DNA from: Gammaproteobacteria bacterium
GTDB taxonomy: Bacteria > Pseudomonadota > Gammaproteobacteria > Pseudomonadales > Cellvibrionaceae
Reading direction: 5' to 3'
Length of the DNA stretch: 64,000 nt
Assembly (NCBI GenBank): GCA_004172865.1
Contig: SEBV01000004.1
Coordinates: forward strand, 161,726-225,725
Shown here: positions 18,349 to 27,969 of the stretch, in pieces
Layout of the letters: every line of letters starts with the position of its first letter
Position numbering within the stretch: the stretch's first letter is position 1
Position numbers and translations under genes: made by a program
Notes under the pieces: generated by a model
What the model was told of the DNA's origin: nothing
What the model saw: only the letters and a program-made list of their open reading frames with translations
The model's database searches: none

Positions 18349-20250
18349 TTAATTGCTCAATTCCAGCAACAATTTATTCAAACGTTGTACGTAAGCAGCA
18401 GGATCTTGCAGCTGCGCACCTTCAGCCAAATTAGCTTGATCAAACAGAATATGCGCTAAATCGCCAAAGCGACTTTCGCTTGTCTCCTGCTCCAATTTTT
18501 TCACTAAAGGATGATCAGGATTCAATTCCAAAATCGGTTTTGAGTCTGGAAGCTTTTGACCTGCTTGCTCCAATATACGACGCATTTGCGCGCCCATGTC
18601 GTGCTCGGCAACTACAACGCACGCTGGAGAATCAGTCAAACGATCCGTAATACGAACTTCAGCAACCTCTTCAGCCAAGGCAGCTTGTACACGTTCAAGC
18701 AATGGCTTCAGCTGTTCAGCAACTTTTTCTTTGGCTTGCTTTTCTTCTTCAGTATCAAGCTTGCCTAAATCCAATTCGCCTTTACCAACGTCTTGCAAAG
18801 ATTTGCCGTCGAATTCGGACAGATGACTCATCAACCATTCGTCAACACGATCTGTTAACAACAGTACTTCAATGCCTTTTTTACGGAAGACTTCGAGGTG
18901 CGGGCTGTTTTTCGCCGTGTTGAAATTCTCAGCAGCGATGTAATAAATTTTTTCCTGGCCATCTTTAATACGCGACACATAATCTTCCAGCGACTGATTT
19001 TGTTCAGCGCTTTCTGTGTGCGTACTAGCAAAGCGTAAAAGCTTGGCGATTTTTTCACGGTTAGCGAAATCTTCTGCTGGGCCTTCTTTCAACACCTGAC
19101 CGAATTCTTTCCAGAATTTGGCATAATTTTCTGGCTCGCTGCTTGCAAGTTTGGACAACATATCCAACACGCGTTTAGTTAAAGCACCGCGCATAGTGTC
19201 GATGTTAGGATCTTTCTGTAAAATTTCGCGAGACACGTTGAGCGACAAATCATTTGAGTCGACAACGCCTTTGATGAAACGCAAATACAGCGGCAAAAAT
19301 TGTTCAGCGTCATCCATAATAAAGGTACGTTGAACATATAATTTCAAACCACGTGATGCATCGCGATTGTACAAATCGAAAGGCGCGCGTGCTGGCAAAT
19401 ACAACAAGCTGGTGTAATCCAAATTACCTTCAACCCGATTATGGCTCCAGGTTAATGGCTCCGCGTAATCGTGGCTTACGTGCTTATAAAACTCTTTGTA
19501 TTCTTCTTCGCTAACTTCACTGCGTGAACGTGTCCAGAGTGCAGTTGCGGTGTTGATAACTTCATCTTCAGATGCTTCAGCAGCATCGCCATCAACTGGA
19601 ACTTGTTTTTGCATAACCACAGGAATTGCAATGTGATCAGAATATTTTTTGATGATATTGCGCAAGCGCCAGTTGTCAGCAAACTCTAATGCATCTTCTT
19701 TTAGGTGCAATTCAACCGTCATACCACGATCAGTTTTTTCAACAGTTTCCACACTAAAGTCTGCATCGCCCGAACACTCCCAACGCACAGCTTCATTCAC
19801 AGGTGCACCAGCGCGACGAGTGGTCACCACTACGCGGTCAGCAACGATAAACGCAGAATAAAAGCCAACACCAAATTGACCAATCAATTGCGCATCTTTT
19901 TTCTGGTCGCCGCTTAGTTTTTGCATAAAACTTGCGGTGCCAGATTTGGCGATAGTCCCTAAATTCTCAATCACTTCATCGCGCGACATACCAATACCGT
20001 TATCGCTGATGGTGATAGTTTTTGCGTCTTTATCAAAACTTACGCGAATTTTTAACTCGGTATCACCTTCGTATAAATCGCCGTTTGATACAGCCTCGAA
20101 ACGCAATTTATCGGCAGCATCTGACGCGTTCGACACCAATTCCCGCAAAAATATTTCGCGATTGGAATAAAGCGAGTGAATCATCAAATGTAATAGCTGC
20201 TTGGCTTCGGTTTGAAAACCGCGCGTTTCTTTACGAGCATCAATGGTCAT
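18349..20250 (-). CDS. htpG: Hsp90-family chaperone HtpG
   Basis: 633-residue cytosolic ATP-dependent chaperone. GHKL ATPase motifs sit at the N-terminus: [40 protein letters not shown]. The middle domain has [30 protein letters not shown] segments (seen as [10 protein letters not shown]), and the C-terminal dimerisation region is about 510-633. Length matches E. coli HtpG (624). TAGGAG precedes the ATG. A near-consensus sigma-32 promoter lies about 100 bases upstream, so it is heat-inducible, and an intrinsic terminator follows. Confidence 0.97.
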   Translation of the reverse strand: MTIDARKETRGFQTEAKQLLHLMIHSLYSNREIFLRELVSNASDAADKLRFEAVSNGDLYEGDTELKIRVSFDKDAKTITISDNGIGMSRDEVIENLGTIAKSGTASFMQKLSGDQKKDAQLIGQFGVGFYSAFIVADRVVVTTRRAGAPVNEAVRWECSGDADFSVETVEKTDRGMTVELHLKEDALEFADNWRLRNIIKKYSDHIAIPVVMQKQVPVDGDAAEASEDEVINTATALWTRSRSEVSEEEYKEFYKHVSHDYAEPLTWSHNRVEGNLDYTSLLYLPARAPFDLYNRDASRGLKLYVQRTFIMDDAEQFLPLYLRFIKGVVDSNDLSLNVSREILQKDPNIDTMRGALTKRVLDMLSKLASSEPENYAKFWKEFGQVLKEGPAEDFANREKIAKLLRFASTHTESAEQNQSLEDYVSRIKDGQEKIYYIAAENFNTAKNSPHLEVFRKKGIEVLLLTDRVDEWLMSHLSEFDGKSLQDVGKGELDLGKLDTEEEKQAKEKVAEQLKPLLERVQAALAEEVAEVRITDRLTDSPACVVVAEHDMGAQMRRILEQAGQKLPDSKPILELNPDHPLVKKLEQETSESRFGDLAHILFDQANLAEGAQLQDPAAYVQRLNKLLLELSN

Positions 20251-20347
20251 AGTGGGACTCCTACAGGATCAAAAAATACGAAAACAACTTAAAAATGGCG
20301 GATCTGCACCGAGGCACAAACCCGTAAACTTAAAATCGGGTACAAGC

Positions 20348-20378
20348 AAAATGGGGCAGAAGACAGATAAATCAAGGG
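20348..20378 (-). promoter_or_regulatory. Sigma-32 (heat-shock) promoter of htpG
   Basis: On the minus strand CCCTTGAT (20371-20378), a 14-base spacer, then CCCCATTTT (20348-20356). The E. coli RpoH consensus is CTTGAAA, 11-16 bases, CCCCATNT, so only the last -35 bases differ. Transcription would start near 20341, giving a 5' leader of about 90 bases. Confidence 0.88.
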
Positions 20379-20485
20379 CGCATGAATAAAAACTACGATG
20401 TGGTGGGCTACGCTCGTTAGCGTACAGATAAGTGCATCGGCATGGGCTACAAGCTAGAAGTTATGCCTAACCGAGTAGATTAGCT

Positions 20486-23050
20486 ATGACGACTACACAA
20501 GAACCCTCCGAAAGCCAAAAACGCATCACCCACCCGCTCTACAATCTCTTACCCACTAATATTTCCGGCTTCGACAAGCTGGCCACGCTCGCGTTGGATA
20601 TGCGCTGGTCCTGGAATCACGCCAGCGATTGCCTGTGGCGCAAGTTGGATGAGGAGCTTTGGGAGATTACCCATAATCCCTGGGTGGTTTTGCAAACCGT
20701 CGCCGTTGAGAGGATTGAAACGGTACTGGCAGACCCGGTTTATCGCCAACAAGTCGATGATTTATTGGCGACTCAGAAACAAGCGTCAAGTTCGCCCGCA
20801 TGGTTTCAGCAACAGCATTCGTCCAGCCCTCTTAAATGCGTAGCCTACTTCAGCATGGAGTTTATGCTGAGCGATGCTTTACCGATTTACTCCGGTGGAT
20901 TGGGAAATGTGGCGGGCGACCAACTTAAAACCGCGAGCGATTTAGGCGTACCCGTAGTCGGCGTGGGTTTACTTTATCAGCAAGGCTACTTCCGTCAGGT
21001 GATTGATAAAGATGGTTCGCAACAGGCGCTCTACCCCTACAACGACCCCGGCCAACTGCCAATCACGCCTTTGCGCACGGCGAATGGTGATTTGCTGCGC
21101 ATGAAAGTGACTTTATCCGGCTACCCGGTTTGGCTTCGCTGCTGGCAAGTACAAGTGGGCCGCGTGAAGTTGTATTTATTGGATACCAATGATTCCGCCA
21201 ATATTCCTGCGCATCGCGGCATCACCAGCGAGCTTTACGGTGGCGGCCCGGAATTGCGACTACAACAGGAATTACTACTTGGCATGGGCGGCTGGCGGCT
21301 ACTTGAAGCGCTGGATATTCACCCGGAAGTTTGCCACTTAAACGAAGGCCACGCTGCCTTTCTAGTATTGGAACGCGCGCGTAATTTTATGCTGCAGAAT
21401 GATAAACCGTTTGATGTAGCACTTACTGCCACGCGCGCGGGCAATGTGTTTACAACTCATACGGCTGTAAGTGCGGGCTTTGATCGCTTCTCGCCTGCGC
21501 TGATCGAACAATATCTCAGCGTGTACGTCACCAAATTAGGAATCAGCTTGCAGGATTTATTGGCGCTCGGCAGGCAAAATCCGCAAGATCAAAACGAAGA
21601 CTTTAATATGGCCTACCTCGCCATTCGCGGTAGCAGCAACGTTAACGGTGTAAGCCAGCTACACGCGAAAGTCAGCCGCCATTTGTTCGAGCCGCTGTTT
21701 TCGCGTTGGCCGCACGCGGAAATACCAATTAGCCACATCACCAATGGTGTTCATATGCCGACGTGGGATTCGGCAGCGGCCGACGACTTGTGGACTGAAG
21801 CCTGCGGCAAAGAGCGTTGGCTAAATGCGATTAATTCAAATGAGGCAAATATTCGTAAAGTAAGCGATGAAAAACTTTGGCAATTCCGTAACACCAATCG
21901 CCAATTGCTCGTTAACTTCGCAGGAACTCGCCTGACCCGTCAACTCACTGGCTCAGGATTAAAGCCGGAAGAGCTCGCCGAAATTCCCAATATCCTAAAT
22001 CCCAATATTTTAACCTTGGGGTTTGCACGGCGATTCGCCACTTACAAACGAACCAATTTACTGCTGCAAGATCCCGAGCGTTTGCTGAGAATACTCACTA
22101 ACGCTGAGCGGCCCGTGCAACTTATAATCGCTGGCAAAGCGCACCCGAAAGATTTGGAAGGCCAGGCGTTAATTCATCAATGGATTCAATTTATTCGGCA
22201 ACCCGCAGCTCGTAAACATATCGTTTTTTTAAGCGATTACGATATGTGGTTAAGCGAACAACTTGTGCAAGGTGTGGACGTATGGATTAACACCCCGCGC
22301 CGCCCATGGGAGGCAAGCGGCACTAGTGGAATGAAAGTATTAGTAAATGGTGGGCTCAATCTTTCCGAGTTGGATGGCTGGTGGGTGGAAGCTTATTCGC
22401 CAGAGCTAGGCTGGGCACTTGGTGATGGCGAGGAACATGGCGACGACCCCGCGTGGGACGCCACCGAAGCTACCGCGCTTTACGAAATTCTTGAGCAAGA
22501 AGTTATCCCCGAATTTTACCAACGCGACGCACAAAATATTCCGCGCAATTGGCTAAATAGAATTCGCGAAAGCATGGCGCAATTAACACCGCGTTTTTCA
22601 GCAAATCGCACCGTGAGCGAATATACCGAACAACTCTATTTACCGGCGGCAACGGAATTTTTAAACCGCACCGCAAACAAGGGAGAAAAAGCACAGCACA
22701 TTCTTGAATGGGAAAAAAATCTAAATGAACATTGGAGCTCATTAGGTTTTGGAGAAATAAAAATCGATACTAATAATAATCAGCATAATTTTACTGCTGA
22801 AGTTTATTTGCATGGATTAGATCCGCATTCAATAAAAGTAGAGCTTTATGCAGAAGGTGAAAATGATTCCGCACCAGTTCGCCACATTATTGAAAATGTA
22901 GAATCTCTACAGGATTCAAATGCGCCCAGTATTTACCGCACCAGCATAGAAGCGAATCGCCCTGCTTCAGATTTTACGTTTAGAATTATTCCCTCTTTTG
23001 ACGGGGTTTCAATTCCACAAGAAGTGCAACATATTTTATGGCGCGGATAA
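20486..23050 (+). CDS. glgP: Alpha-glucan (glycogen-type) phosphorylase
   Basis: 854-residue GT35 enzyme that releases glucose-1-phosphate from alpha-1,4-glucans using pyridoxal phosphate. The N-terminal DUF3417 segment (about 15-110: FDKLATLALDMRWSWNHASDCLW) places it in the short bacterial/archaeal subfamily rather than with MalP. SMEFMLSDALPIYSGGLGNVAGD and HLNEGHAAFLVLER are conserved. The PLP lysine is K617 in EASGTSGMKVLVNGGLN. No other glycogen gene is adjacent. No strong Shine-Dalgarno is seen before the ATG. Followed by cbpA-cbpM. Confidence 0.93.
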   Translation: MTTTQEPSESQKRITHPLYNLLPTNISGFDKLATLALDMRWSWNHASDCLWRKLDEELWEITHNPWVVLQTVAVERIETVLADPVYRQQVDDLLATQKQASSSPAWFQQQHSSSPLKCVAYFSMEFMLSDALPIYSGGLGNVAGDQLKTASDLGVPVVGVGLLYQQGYFRQVIDKDGSQQALYPYNDPGQLPITPLRTANGDLLRMKVTLSGYPVWLRCWQVQVGRVKLYLLDTNDSANIPAHRGITSELYGGGPELRLQQELLLGMGGWRLLEALDIHPEVCHLNEGHAAFLVLERARNFMLQNDKPFDVALTATRAGNVFTTHTAVSAGFDRFSPALIEQYLSVYVTKLGISLQDLLALGRQNPQDQNEDFNMAYLAIRGSSNVNGVSQLHAKVSRHLFEPLFSRWPHAEIPISHITNGVHMPTWDSAAADDLWTEACGKERWLNAINSNEANIRKVSDEKLWQFRNTNRQLLVNFAGTRLTRQLTGSGLKPEELAEIPNILNPNILTLGFARRFATYKRTNLLLQDPERLLRILTNAERPVQLIIAGKAHPKDLEGQALIHQWIQFIRQPAARKHIVFLSDYDMWLSEQLVQGVDVWINTPRRPWEASGTSGMKVLVNGGLNLSELDGWWVEAYSPELGWALGDGEEHGDDPAWDATEATALYEILEQEVIPEFYQRDAQNIPRNWLNRIRESMAQLTPRFSANRTVSEYTEQLYLPAATEFLNRTANKGEKAQHILEWEKNLNEHWSSLGFGEIKIDTNNNQHNFTAEVYLHGLDPHSIKVELYAEGENDSAPVRHIIENVESLQDSNAPSIYRTSIEANRPASDFTFRIIPSFDGVSIPQEVQHILWRG

Positions 23051-23119
23051 TCTTTCTAAAAATCATTTAAAGAAATCTACACCGACATAAAACGAATTAA
23101 TATTTAACAGGATTATGTT

Positions 23120-24076
23120 ATGGAATTTAAAGACTATTACGCAGCGCTCGGGGTAGCACCTGACGCCGATGATAAAACCATTAAAAAAGCATTTCGTAAA
23201 TTAGCGCATCAGTATCATCCGGACATGAATAAAGACGCTGGCGCTGAAGATAAATTCAAAGAAGTTGCAGAAGCGTATGAAGTGTTACACAACACTGAAA
23301 AACGTGCGGAATACGACGAATTGCGCACAATGCGCAGCAGACGCCAGCAATCAGGTTCACATCAACAAACCAGTGGATTTAATACCGGAGGCGGCCAAGA
23401 AAATTATCAGGAAAGCGACATAGATTTCGCGGATTTTTTTAATTCAATGTTTGGCGGCGCCCGTGGGCGGCAAACTAATCAAGGCGGCTTCCATAACAGC
23501 AACCATGCGAAAGGCCGCGATTTGGAAATTGAGTGGCCTATTAATTTGGAAGATACCTTAGCCGATACTAGCAAACGCATCGAATATGCAATACCGGATT
23601 ACGATAATTACGGTCAGCCACACGACGTAAAGAAATCGCTCAACATAAAAATCCCAGCAGGCACTCGCGATGGCGAACGCATTCGTATTAAAGGCCAAGG
23701 TGCACCCGGAATCGGTAATGCGCCTAGCGGAGATTTGTATTTACATATACGTTTAATTCCACACCCGCTGTTTGATATTGAAGGCCACAATCTAATAATT
23801 GCCGTGCCGCTTGCGCCTTGGGAGGCGATCTTAGGTACAAAGGTTACGCTACCGACGCTCACTGGAAAAATTAATTTAACCATTCCGCCAAATAGCCAAG
23901 CTGGCCAGCGCCTGCGAATCAAAGGTAAAGGTTTAATTGGCAAATTGGAGCAAGGTGATTTAATTGCGGCTATAAAAATAGTCACTCCAAAAACTGCCAC
24001 TGAAGACGAGAAAAAATTGTGGACACAGCTCGCTGAAAAAACAAACTTCAACCCACGCACTGAGTGGAGCAATTAA
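23120..24076 (+). CDS. cbpA: DnaJ-like co-chaperone CbpA
   Basis: 318-residue class II J-protein. The J domain is residues 4-70 with HPD at 33-35 (HQYHPDMNK). A Gly/Gln-rich linker is about 80-130 (GGGQENYQ, FNSMFGGARGRQ). The C-terminal substrate-binding beta domains have LNIKIPAGTRDGERIRIKGQGAPG and NLTIPPNSQAGQRLRIKGKGL. It stimulates DnaK, and in E. coli it also binds curved DNA. AGGAT precedes the ATG. cbpM begins two bases after the stop, as in the enteric cbpAM operon. Confidence 0.93.
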   Translation: MEFKDYYAALGVAPDADDKTIKKAFRKLAHQYHPDMNKDAGAEDKFKEVAEAYEVLHNTEKRAEYDELRTMRSRRQQSGSHQQTSGFNTGGGQENYQESDIDFADFFNSMFGGARGRQTNQGGFHNSNHAKGRDLEIEWPINLEDTLADTSKRIEYAIPDYDNYGQPHDVKKSLNIKIPAGTRDGERIRIKGQGAPGIGNAPSGDLYLHIRLIPHPLFDIEGHNLIIAVPLAPWEAILGTKVTLPTLTGKINLTIPPNSQAGQRLRIKGKGLIGKLEQGDLIAAIKIVTPKTATEDEKKLWTQLAEKTNFNPRTEWSN

Positions 24077-24078
24077 TT

Positions 24079-24399
24079 ATGAGCGAATCATCTGAAATAC
24101 AAGTCAGCAGCTTTCATATTAGTTTTGATGAACTCTGTATATCCGCCAACATTACTTCTGACTATATTCTGGAGCTGGTGGATTACAACATTATAGAACC
24201 TGTGCTCGGCAGCGAACCGCAAGAATGGCAATTTAATATTTCAGCGGTGACAGTGGTAAACAAAGCCGCACGTTTACATCGCGATTTGGATATTAACTGG
24301 GCCGACATTGGCCTCGTGTTAAATTTGTTGGAAGAAATTGAAACACTGCGAAATGAAAATAGCAGCTTAAAGCAACAGTTAAATCGTTTTTTAAGTTAA
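24079..24399 (+). CDS. cbpM: CbpA modulator CbpM
   Basis: 106-residue MerR-like chaperone modulator that binds the CbpA J domain and inhibits it. The N-terminal helix-turn-helix-like part (ISFDELCISANITSDYILELVDYNIIEPV, WQFNISAVTVVNKAARLHRDLDINWADIGLVLNLLEEIETL) is followed by a short coiled coil (RNENSSLKQQLNRFL). The ATG at 24079, two bases after the cbpA stop with GGAG upstream, is preferred to an in-frame GTG at 24064 that would overlap cbpA. Confidence 0.9.
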   Translation: MSESSEIQVSSFHISFDELCISANITSDYILELVDYNIIEPVLGSEPQEWQFNISAVTVVNKAARLHRDLDINWADIGLVLNLLEEIETLRNENSSLKQQLNRFLS

Positions 24400-24444
24400 C
24401 GAAAATGAATGAGGCTTTTCGCGTTTAATTACTTTTTCAAAACA

Positions 24445-24476
24445 AAAACCCGCCTTGTTAATTCAAGGTGGTTTTT
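24445..24476 (+). terminator. Intrinsic terminator of cbpA-cbpM
   Basis: Stem AACCCGCCTTG / CAAGGTGGTT (one bulge, one GU) with an AAAAA / TTTTT extension, 45 bases after cbpM. It shares its CCGCCTTG core with the terminators at 27319-27350 and 31457-31489. Confidence 0.82.
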
Positions 24477-24528
24477 GTTTATAGCGGAAAATTTCCCGTT
24501 GCGAATACTCTAAGTTTTGTTGAGCGCG

Positions 24529-25574
24529 TTATTGAGTATTTTGATAACGGCTTACAGGCCGACTCAAACCAAGATTTTCACGCAGCGTTTTACCTTCATA
24601 AGCCGTTCTAAATAAACCACGTGATTGCAGTTCCGGCACAACTAAATCCGCAAAATCTGTTAGGCCGCTTGGCAAGCTTGGTGACAATAAATTAAAGCCA
24701 TCAGCAGCTTCTTGCTCGAACCATTCTTGCATTACATCCGCAACGGTTTTTGCAGTACCAATCACCACGTTGTGACCGCGGCCACCGGCAATTTTGGTAT
24801 AGAGCTGGCGAATGGTGAGATTGCCATCCTTCGCTAAACCAGTGAGCAATGCCTGACGGCTGCGCTGACCAGTTTCAGTTAAAGGCAATTCAGGTAATGG
24901 TTCATCAACCGGATAACCACTGAGATCAAAATTGCCAATCATGCGCGATAACAAGGCCAAGCCTGCTGCAGGGTCGATTAACTGTTGCAACTGCTAAAAT
25001 TTTTCCTGCGCTTCGCTTTCGGTTTTACCAACGACCACATAAATACCCGGCATGATTTTTACCGAATCCGGGTCGCGGCCATGCTGTGCTGCGCGGGTTT
25101 TAATATCGCGATAAAAATCTTGTGCGGGTTTTAATGCGGGGTGCGCAGTGAAAACCACATCCGCCGTTTTAGCGGCGAGACTGCGTCCAGCTTCTGATGA
25201 ACCCGCTTGCACAACCACAGGCCGACCTTGAATTGGACGCGCTACATTGAGTGGGCCGCTAACAGAAAAGTGTTTGCCTTTGTGATTTAGTACATGCAAT
25301 TTTTTTCTGGATCAAAATATTGCCCACTCGCTTTATTGCGCACGAAAGCATCATCGTCCCAACTGTCCCACAGGCCGGTCACGACCTAGTAAAATTCATT
25401 GGCTCGTTCGTAACGTTCAGCGTGATTAAAATGTTCTTCGCGGCCAAAGTTGGTCGCTTCGGCTGCAGCATCGGAAGTCACCAAATTCCAACCAGCGCGG
25501 CCACCGCTTAAATAATCCAGCGACGCGAATTTGCGGGCGATGTGGTAAGGCTCGTTAAAACTCGTGGTTTGCAA
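24529..25574 (-). pseudogene. Decayed luciferase-like flavin monooxygenase (NtaA/DszA type)
   Basis: Three consecutive minus-strand pieces read as one protein of the bacterial-luciferase-like FMN-dependent monooxygenase family: FNEPYHIARKFASLDYLSGGRAGWNLVTS, then [48 protein letters not shown], and a C-terminus ending PVSRYQNTQ. Three lesions separate them. An in-frame TAG at about 25387 falls where FYQVVTG is usual. One extra A occurs in an A7 run near 25300. An in-frame TAG lies at 24994-24996 (EKF-stop-QLQQL). The first ~90 residues of the family are missing; upstream of 25574 homology ends within a few codons. Three independent lesions plus truncation make sequencing error unlikely. Confidence 0.88.
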
Positions 25575-25757
25575 AATCTAAAAGACTTTCAGCTTGAATG
25601 CGTAATCATCGAAAGAAAGTACCTAGCCCAGCTAATGGTCGCCTCCGACCTCCCAGACCATTAATAGAAATTATTTATGGGATCTCGCTAAACCTCAAAA
25701 AAGCATCGTGTTAATTTGCGCCTTCTTCGGCACAACACATAACAACGAGACCTACCC

Positions 25758-27197
25758 ATGACAAAAATAAAACAAAGCTTTTCCTACCTCGCGATTACCG
25801 GCGGCCTTATCGCCCTTATGTATTGGATCATTTTGTTAGGGGCAAAACTTGATCAGAAAACAGTAGCTAGCACTGCAGACGCAAATGCTGTTAGTAGCCA
25901 GTGGAATAATTTTCTGCACGGCCTGGCCAATAATCTTCATCAGCCTCTCGCTGTTTTGCTAGCGCAAATCGCCACCATTATTTTTGTAGCGCGCGTATTT
26001 GGCTGGATTTGTACCAAAATAAAACAACCCGTCGTAGTCGGCGAAATGATTGCAGGCATACTGCTCGGCCCATCATTCGTTGGAATGCATTTTCCAGAAT
26101 TTTCCGCCAACCTATTTCCCAAAGCATCACTTGGAAATTTACAGTTTGTTAGCCAGGTTGGGCTGATTCTGTTTATGTACATTGTGGGAATGGAAATCAG
26201 TTTAAAAACCCTGAAAGACAAAGCCTACGACGCAGTCATTATTAGTCACGCCAGCATTTTTATTCCCTTCACACTCGGCGTTGGCTTGTCATATTTCTTG
26301 TACGCGCAATTCGCTCCAGCTAACGTTTCATTTTCGGTATTTGCTTTATTCAGCGGCGTAGCAATGAGCATTACTGCGTTTCCAGTGTTAGCGCGAATTG
26401 TGCAGGAGCGCGGTATCAACAAAACCAAACTCGGCACCATTTCACTCACTTGCGCAGCAGCAGATGACGTTACCGCCTGGTGTATTCTCGCCGCGTTAAT
26501 TGCTTTCGTAAAGGCTGGAACTTTTATCAACGGTTTGTTTACTGTTGCTATGGCAATCGTCTACGTAGCTGTAATGATTAAACTCGTGCGTCCATTTTTA
26601 CAGCGCCTCAGCGAAAAACATTCCAGCGCAGAAAGCGTTACCCGCCCTATAATTGCCATCTTCTTTTTGGTTCTCGTTTTATCGGCCTACACAGCAGAAA
26701 TTATCGGTATACACGCATTGTTTGGAGCATTTATGGCGGGCGCCATCATGCCCGAAGCAGAAAGTTTCAGAAAAATATTTATCGATAAAGTACAAGATGT
26801 TGCACTCGTATTATTGTTGCCCCTGTTCTTCGTATTCACCGGTTTACGCACTCAAATCGGTTTGTTGAACGACCCTTACATGTGGCAAATAACAGCACTG
26901 ATTATTTTTGTTGCAGTATTGGGAAAATTCGCAGGCAGCGCATTGGCCGCTAAATATGTTGGGCAAAGTTGGAAAGACAGTTTATCCATTGGTGCGTTGA
27001 TGAATACACGCGGATTGATGGAATTAGTCGTGTTAAATATTGGTTACGACCTGGGCGTACTCTCCGCAGAAATTTTCGCCATGATGGTAATAATGGCAAT
27101 CGTCACAACTTGTATGACTGGCCCAGCGTTGGATCTGATCAACAAAGCGTTTAAAAATAAAGCTCAGGAAAAATCTGTAGTTGCACAATATTCATAG
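25758..27197 (+). CDS. CPA2-type cation:proton antiporter
   Basis: 479-residue inner-membrane protein with about 12-13 hydrophobic segments. After an N-terminal anchor comes the Na/H exchanger fold: QPVVVGEMIAGILLGPSFVG, FMYIVGMEISLKTLKD, SGVAMSITAFPVLARIVQERG, TCAAADDVTAWCILAAL (with the DD-type ion site), ALFGAFMAGAIMPE and MNTRGLMELVVLNIGYD. It lacks a TrkA-N or other cytoplasmic regulatory tail. Monovalent-cation exchange for protons is the family role; whether Na or K is unknown. Transcribed alone. Confidence 0.88.
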   Translation: MTKIKQSFSYLAITGGLIALMYWIILLGAKLDQKTVASTADANAVSSQWNNFLHGLANNLHQPLAVLLAQIATIIFVARVFGWICTKIKQPVVVGEMIAGILLGPSFVGMHFPEFSANLFPKASLGNLQFVSQVGLILFMYIVGMEISLKTLKDKAYDAVIISHASIFIPFTLGVGLSYFLYAQFAPANVSFSVFALFSGVAMSITAFPVLARIVQERGINKTKLGTISLTCAAADDVTAWCILAALIAFVKAGTFINGLFTVAMAIVYVAVMIKLVRPFLQRLSEKHSSAESVTRPIIAIFFLVLVLSAYTAEIIGIHALFGAFMAGAIMPEAESFRKIFIDKVQDVALVLLLPLFFVFTGLRTQIGLLNDPYMWQITALIIFVAVLGKFAGSALAAKYVGQSWKDSLSIGALMNTRGLMELVVLNIGYDLGVLSAEIFAMMVIMAIVTTCMTGPALDLINKAFKNKAQEKSVVAQYS

Positions 27198-27318
27198 TGA
27201 ATTTAAAAAGTTTTAAAATTAAATTCGCGAGCCAAGGAAGGCTCTTTATTATCGAGCTGCAATATCTATTACGACATCAGTAATTGACCAAATATCAATC
27301 ACATCAACTGAAAAAACC

Positions 27319-27386
27319 AAAAACCCCGCCTTGCTTTTCAAGATGGGGTTCTCGGTGATTTCGATGAAACAAATTTGCATTTAGTA
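27319..27386 (-). repeat. Terminator plus trailer repeat, degenerate copy A
   Basis: Hairpin AACCCC-ATCTTG / CAAGGCGGGGTT with a long T-tract on the minus strand, followed leftwards by a mixed T run. It serves as the terminator of the SRPBCC gene ending at 27393. The flank up to TTTGCATTTAGTA aligns with the segment just downstream of tRNA-Leu at 31457-31523, at roughly three-quarters identity by eye. One arm of the hairpin has decayed here (GCC to ATC, minus strand), whereas the tRNA copy is perfect. Confidence 0.7.
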
Positions 27387-27392
27387 TTTTGT

Positions 27393-27851
27393 TTATCCAT
27401 TGTCGGGAATAACTGGCTCGACAAGCTTTGCAAGCTGCTCAAGTGATTCTTGCCATCCCAAATAACACATTTCAGTTGGAATTACTGAAGGGATACTTTC
27501 CTGAACAATACTGATATCAGTTCCGCACAAAACGGTTTTGAGAGTGATAGAAACTGTCATTTCACCAGGAAGGTTTTCATCATCAAAACGATCTTTATGT
27601 TGAATATATTGATTCGGCACTAGCTCCGTAAATTTCACGCTAAACGAATGAGCGCTGCCTGTACCGAAGTTGGTGAAAGACATTTTATAACCACCGCCAA
27701 CGCGAGCATCCAAGGTGTGGATTAATCCAGTGAATCCGTAAGGTGGCAGCCAACGCTCTAACGCGCTTTTATCGATAAATGCTTTATAAACTCGCTCGGC
27801 GGGAGCGCGCAGAACTCGGTGTAACCGAACAGTATTTGCTTCATTTGACAT
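27393..27851 (-). CDS. SRPBCC/AHSA1-domain protein
   Basis: 152-residue START/Bet v1-like protein of the activator-of-Hsp90 homologue 1 family: VRLHRVLRAPAERVYKAFIDKSALERWLPPYGFTG, GGGYKMSFTNFGTG, LGWQESLEQLAKLVE. Such proteins bind small hydrophobic ligands; many bacterial ones are of unknown function. It is separated by 118 bases from the TetR gene on the same strand, so it may be a trailing operon member or separate. A terminator follows at 27319-27350. Confidence 0.85.
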   Translation of the reverse strand: MSNEANTVRLHRVLRAPAERVYKAFIDKSALERWLPPYGFTGLIHTLDARVGGGYKMSFTNFGTGSAHSFSVKFTELVPNQYIQHKDRFDDENLPGEMTVSITLKTVLCGTDISIVQESIPSVIPTEMCYLGWQESLEQLAKLVEPVIPDNG

Positions 27852-27969
27852 AACAACTTCTCCTATATAAATAGCTGAGCTAATTCTCTTGCCGCTGAAT
27901 AGTCGAACCGTAAATTGCTAAATCGACATCTTTATAAAATATTTTCCTGCCGAAATATTACCTAAGTTT

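Noticed and set aside
24445..24476. Third copy of the tRNA-trailer repeat
   Set aside because: Only the hairpin core is shared with the copies at 27319 and 31457; the flanks do not align, so it is treated as an ordinary terminator.
25575..25757. Missing N-terminus of the luciferase-like pseudogene
   Set aside because: No stretch there matches the expected first ~90 residues, so the gene is taken as truncated.
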